A DNA stretch of 64,000 nucleotides from Herbaspirillum sp. DW155 (lineage in GTDB: Bacteria; Pseudomonadota; Gammaproteobacteria; Burkholderiales; Burkholderiaceae_D). The stretch covers positions 5,022,001 to 5,086,000 of the forward strand of contig NZ_AP029028.1 of NCBI RefSeq assembly GCF_037076565.1, written 5' to 3'. The notes beneath the pieces were generated by a model that was not told where the DNA came from, did no database searches, and saw only the letters and a list, made by a program, of their open reading frames with translations. This document shows, piece after piece, positions 63,369 through 64,000 of the stretch. Each line of letters opens with the position of its first letter. The stretch's first letter is position 1. The translations under genes and the position numbers were made by a program.

Positions 63369-64000
63369 TTATGCTCTCTGGAATTCCATAATCACATTGC
63401 CACACTGGTCAGGTGAGATGACATAGCTTCCACTGGGCGACTTCTGGAAACGCACACCATTTTCTTGCCAGATATTTTCCAGGTTCGCGAATTGAGGTGT
63501 AGAAACCGAGATTGAAATGCCATGCGCTTGGTCTTCATCATCCCACTTCGGAAAGTCAACCTCCCCCAGAAGCGCTTTGGCAACATCCTTTGTGGCAATT
63601 CGAATCAATCCACACCCTGTATCGGCCACCACCAGACCATCACTCACCGTCACGGCCGATTTACCATAGAACTGCTCGTAGCGACGCGCCAGTAGCTTGG
63701 GCTCAGGTGCTACGTAGGTCACCGCAGTGACCGCATTGACCTCGTTCGGGTGTTTCTGCCACTCAGGAATCCAGATGAGCTCCGGCCGATGCTGGTGACA
63801 GATGAAGTTAGAGACATCGCGCTGCTCCTCATTCATGAACAGCCCCAGAGAGACAACCGCCACATCTGGCGTACCATCTGGCTTCTTCATGTTGCGGACG
63901 AAGTCAATTTGTCCTTGACTCTTCAGACCGCGCTCCATCAACAACTGATGGTCTCCCTTGCCATCCTTGCTGTGCAACGCCACCAAGCCGAGACCTTCGA
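63369..64000 (-). CDS. Glyoxalase-like (VOC) domain protein, 5' end beyond window
   Basis: At least 205 residues are visible. VALHSKDGKGDHQLLMER, AVTYVAPEPKLLARRYEQFYG, GLIRIATKDVAKALLGEV and the final AHGISISV (metal-site-like His) follow the repeat pattern of the glyoxalase/dioxygenase VOC superfamily, in which two beta-alpha-beta-beta-beta modules form a metal site. The first module is mostly missing: the reading frame is open to the right edge, and the first visible start codon (GTG-like, about 63986) is inside the domain. Substrate is unknown. Confidence 0.65.
   Translation of the reverse strand, partial: EGLGLVALHSKDGKGDHQLLMERGLKSQGQIDFVRNMKKPDGTPDVAVVSLGLFMNEEQRDVSNFICHQHRPELIWIPEWQKHPNEVNAVTAVTYVAPEPKLLARRYEQFYGKSAVTVSDGLVVADTGCGLIRIATKDVAKALLGEVDFPKWDDEDQAHGISISVSTPQFANLENIWQENGVRFQKSPSGSYVISPDQCGNVIMEFQRA

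Overview
The window looks like a Betaproteobacterium of the Oxalobacteraceae, close to Herbaspirillum. This is inferred from the style and combination of the genes (TtcA, DUF2905, MidA-like methyltransferase, folM/folB, glmU-lrp-glmS); no rRNA or tRNA gene is present to confirm it. Core genes (1-24.4 kb) are GC-rich. From about 24.44 to 53.6 kb the DNA is visibly more AT-rich, which fits an acquired island.

Layout. 1-8.7 kb: end of a KefB/C-type antiporter, an HtrA/Do periplasmic protease next to an OmpR/EnvZ-type two-component pair with PmrA-like boxes between them, DUF2905, a MidA-type methyltransferase, an SDR plus folB, and a higBA toxin-antitoxin pair with a palindromic operator. 8.7-10.3 kb: an IS1182-family insertion sequence flanked by a 24-bp palindromic direct repeat. 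10.3-24.4 kb: YitT protein, aromatic aminotransferase, MFS transporter, M20 dipeptidase, LysR, ttcA, CDP-glucose 4,6-dehydratase, glycosyltransferase, glmU, Lrp/AsnC regulator and glmS.

24.44-35.3 kb: a Tn7-like transposon core sits directly downstream of glmS, the classical Tn7 attachment site. A candidate end (TGT, 23 bp after the glmS stop, followed by two 14-bp repeats at 24-bp spacing) is visible. The transposition genes are in the order tnsC-tniQ-tniQ-tnsA-tnsB, with two different TniQ/TnsD-type targeting proteins. Between the end and tnsC lie a small phosphatase-like gene, a DUF6471 gene, and a roughly 260-bp stretch with at least eight consecutive short inverted repeats. A strong minus-strand intrinsic terminator lies beyond that stretch, so it may encode an undescribed structured RNA. 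No CRISPR array was seen.

35.4-53.6 kb: a defence-type cargo. It holds a Gabija-like OLD nuclease plus UvrD-like helicase pair; two small membrane proteins; a second, 3'-truncated OLD copy fused at DNA level to an N-terminally truncated putative AbiC gene; an ABC-3C three-component system with an extra HExxH metallopeptidase gene; a PD-(D/E)XK nuclease gene followed by a caspase-like protein; a DUF7662-HNH nuclease; an unknown 287-aa protein; and an XRE repressor with visible operators and a divergent 32-codon ORF.

53.6-64 kb: a minus-strand catabolic block: 3-hydroxyisobutyrate-dehydrogenase-like reductase, aldehyde dehydrogenase, DUF3100 membrane protein, L-serine ammonia-lyase, a dCache chemoreceptor with an amino-acid-binding signature, and an M20 amidohydrolase. 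It is divergent from a LysR regulator. A glyoxalase-like gene runs off the right edge. The distal end of the Tn7-like element was not found, so it is unclear whether this block is cargo or chromosome.
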